Assembly (NCBI GenBank): GCA_027919835.1
Contig: JANVFP010000038.1
Coordinates: 310,001 to 374,000, forward strand
Origin: Lentinula raphanica
Lineage: Eukaryota > Basidiomycota > Agaricomycetes > Agaricales > Omphalotaceae
Length of the DNA: 64,000 nt
Direction: 5' to 3'
In this document: positions 59,800-64,000 of the stretch, in pieces
Numbering within the stretch: the stretch's first letter is position 1
Layout of the letters: every line of letters begins with the position of its first letter
Made by a program: the position numbers and the translations under genes
The notes under the pieces: model-generated
The model's database searches: none
Told to the model about the DNA's origin: nothing
Seen by the model: only the letters and a program-made list of their open reading frames with translations

Positions 59800-60891
59800 G
59801 CACACAAATACCACTCTGGCCCGGCTAAGAGCATCAAGCTCCTTTCCTCTTTCTTCTTTCCCTGCGTATTTTCTCTTCTGCCACGCCGTTTCCGCTATCT
59901 CCTCGTCTCGAGCTTTCTGCCACTTCTTCAGAGTGTCTGATCTCATCGCGTTCACTGCCTTGCCGTAGCCAGGATCTGTTTCGACCTGGATCCAAGGGAA
60001 CACCCAGTCCAGTAGGCGCCGAAATTTCTACTGTTCCTGCGATGCCAATGTGAGGAGCCAGTCCGGTGTTTGATTCGAACCCAAAGCAAGGGCCTCCTCC
60101 TTCAGGGCTGTATTCCGGAAACGAACATCTCCAGAGAATATCTGACAGATTTGATCCTAGGAATCGATTTTGGATCGGTCATTCTGAGAAACGAAGATTC
60201 TTGGTTCCCGACATGGAGTTTGAGTTTGACGTCTCCTGTCTTCTTTGAATCTGAGGGCCGTGTTTTCTCGTCTTCGATCATTTGGAACTCTAACTTATTT
60301 CAGTACGATATACACAGAGCAATTATACCGCTCAATTAACTCACTCGTGGACGTCCCATTGAGAGTCATCACTTCTTTCCAAGTTTCCATCGTGGTATCG
60401 GGAACTATGTATCGAGGATCCACAAACCAGTGGGTGACTTGGCCAAAACATCCATCATGTCATCAATCCGTTCCCGAGGAGTCGTTCATCCTGCCCCTCC
60501 GACTCTAGGTTCCTATTATCCAGAGTCAGGGAGTTCTCGTCGGCAAAGTACACGTCGCCAGGACTAACGGTTGATTGGGTCGGGAGCCAGGCTTTTGACG
60601 AATCGTGTGGTGAGCATTGGATGATGTAAAGGTCCACGAAAGCCATGCATAGCATACTCTCGGCCTTGTTGTCATCGTCGTTGCCTTTAACCTGCTTTCG
60701 AAGCTTTGAGTCCCGTCAGTGTATGCTCGACTGGGATGTCGTAAGAGAAACTCTCACCACAGCTTGTACGCTCCGAACAAACGAGTCCGGACGTCGCACT
60801 GCCTGGATGGTTCTCAACCAGCGCATCGCGAGCTATACGGTAGAGAGAAGGCGAGAGAAGATGGCAGACGGAAGCCGAAAGGTATGGGCAT
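59800..60891 (-). pseudogene. Secreted protein family, copy C (pseudogene)
   Basis: Degenerate relative of copies A and B. The counterpart of exon 1 (from the ATG at 60891, MPIPFGFRLPSSLAFSLPYS) stops after 25 codons. Exon-2-like sequence remains: NDDDNKAESMLCMAFVD, CSPHDSS, then DDMMDVLAKSPTGL and, in another frame, YIVPDTTMETWKEV, the match of YVVSDTTMDIWAG in copy A. The C-terminal part keeps NQTPDWLLTL followed by a stop and WVFPWIQVETDPGYGKAVNA. With at least three frame breaks or stops it cannot encode the family protein. Confidence 0.6.
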
Positions 60892-61609
60892 GGTGGGCGA
60901 AATAGCGGCGCGTCGCGCGATGATTGAGATAGGAAGTGCCTGGAACTCGAAGCTAGATATGACCAGCAAGCCTAGGACCCAGAGATCACTACAACATCAT
61001 ATTTTCAAAAGCAACGAGGGGTGCGCACCGTTAACAGATGTAATTCCTGAGAACTCGAAAGTGATACTGCGGTGGAAGAAAGAGAACGAAAAACCCTCCC
61101 TAGATCAGCTACTCTATTGTCGTTCTTCCAAGTCACCACACGGTCAATCAGTGGGTACTTCATTGTACTGCATGATTGCGGCTTGGTTTGCGCTCTTTGT
61201 TTGGCCGCCGAAATTTCGAATGAGTCGACCACGCATTTCGATGACCGCAGTGTTGACGAGCTTCCAGAGAGAGATGATCAGTGAGCGTTTGAATCCAGTA
61301 GTTGCAGAGCGATAGCGTTCGAAAATCAGTACATAGTGGACGTCGACGTTATAGTTGAAAACAGAAAAAATTGAATTGTCCCGGACCGTGCTACTAACGA
61401 CCTACAACGACCATGAATCGGACTCTACTAAACTCTACAAGCTCTTTGAAAGCTACGCTAGTAAGTATTTACTGGCACATGAACAGTGTGGACATTGGTA
61501 CATATCTATTTCTACAATGAACTTTGCATCTGGTATAACAAAAACTGAAATCCGGAATAATACAGCTACCAATTTCTCGCAACCCCCAGGGCCATTAGCC
61601 AACCAGAAC
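60892..61609. other. Intergenic
   Basis: Old 5' flank of copy C (the GATTGAGATAGG..AGCTAGATATGACCAGCAA block resembles the flanks of A and B) and 3' flank of the halogenase gene. No gene supported. Confidence 0.4.
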
Positions 61610-63856
<2,247 letters not shown>

Positions 63857-64000
63857 TGTGCTGGTAGGTTGGTGTGTTGTTTGTCTCTGGAGTTGTAGAC
63901 GAAACTGGGGCTGTTGGGCTATCGTCTCAGCCAGCTTGGATGGGTTAATATGCGGATTGGTACTGACCCGAGGTAGAACTTGGAGGCCATGCCTACTGAG

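Noticed and set aside
60066..60095. GATTCGAACCC, like the reverse complement of a tRNA B box
   Set aside because: It lies inside the pseudogene copy C, and no A box or cloverleaf could be found at the proper spacing.

Overview
The window reads as nuclear DNA of a mushroom-forming basidiomycete (Agaricomycetes). Genes are dense, on both strands, and cut by many 48-75 bp GT-AG introns. Several families are typical of that group: DUF7918, DUF6534, a basidiomycete-style BTB protein, a basidiomycete-type P450 and an Armillaria-like flavin-dependent halogenase. I worked without searches; exon joins were chosen by reading frame, splice signals and family motifs.

Layout. 1-25 kb is gene-rich and mostly housekeeping: a very long PPS1-like dual-specificity phosphatase (+), a small secreted protein, a mucin-like single-pass membrane protein, an aldose 1-epimerase, two tandem NmrA-type reductases, an RCC1(RCC2-like)-PHD fusion, a type II membrane glycosyltransferase-like protein, a divergent DUF7918 gene, another small membrane protein and TFIIF beta. 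25-27.6 kb is gene-poor and carries a non-autonomous hAT element with a perfect 8-bp target duplication. 27.6-43.5 kb holds DUF6534, a cytochrome P450, a BTB protein, a disordered protein, BUB3, a secreted protein and a convergent pair of paralogues that share a distinctive N-terminus and a two-codon last exon.

44.8-61 kb is an unstable block. A small secreted-protein gene of unknown family occurs three times in increasing decay (A apparently intact, B with a frame change, C broken), embedded in repeated flanking segments. A 5.75-kb Ty1/copia retrotransposon with 230-bp LTRs sits in one repeat unit, and the sister unit preserves the empty site. A foldback element is nested in the copia gag, and several lesions lie in pol. 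The window ends with a flavin-dependent halogenase (-), a sign of specialised metabolism; no biosynthetic partner lies beside it in the window.

Limits: exact exon edges, and every statement on families, rest on reading alone. Proteins described as unknown were not recognised.
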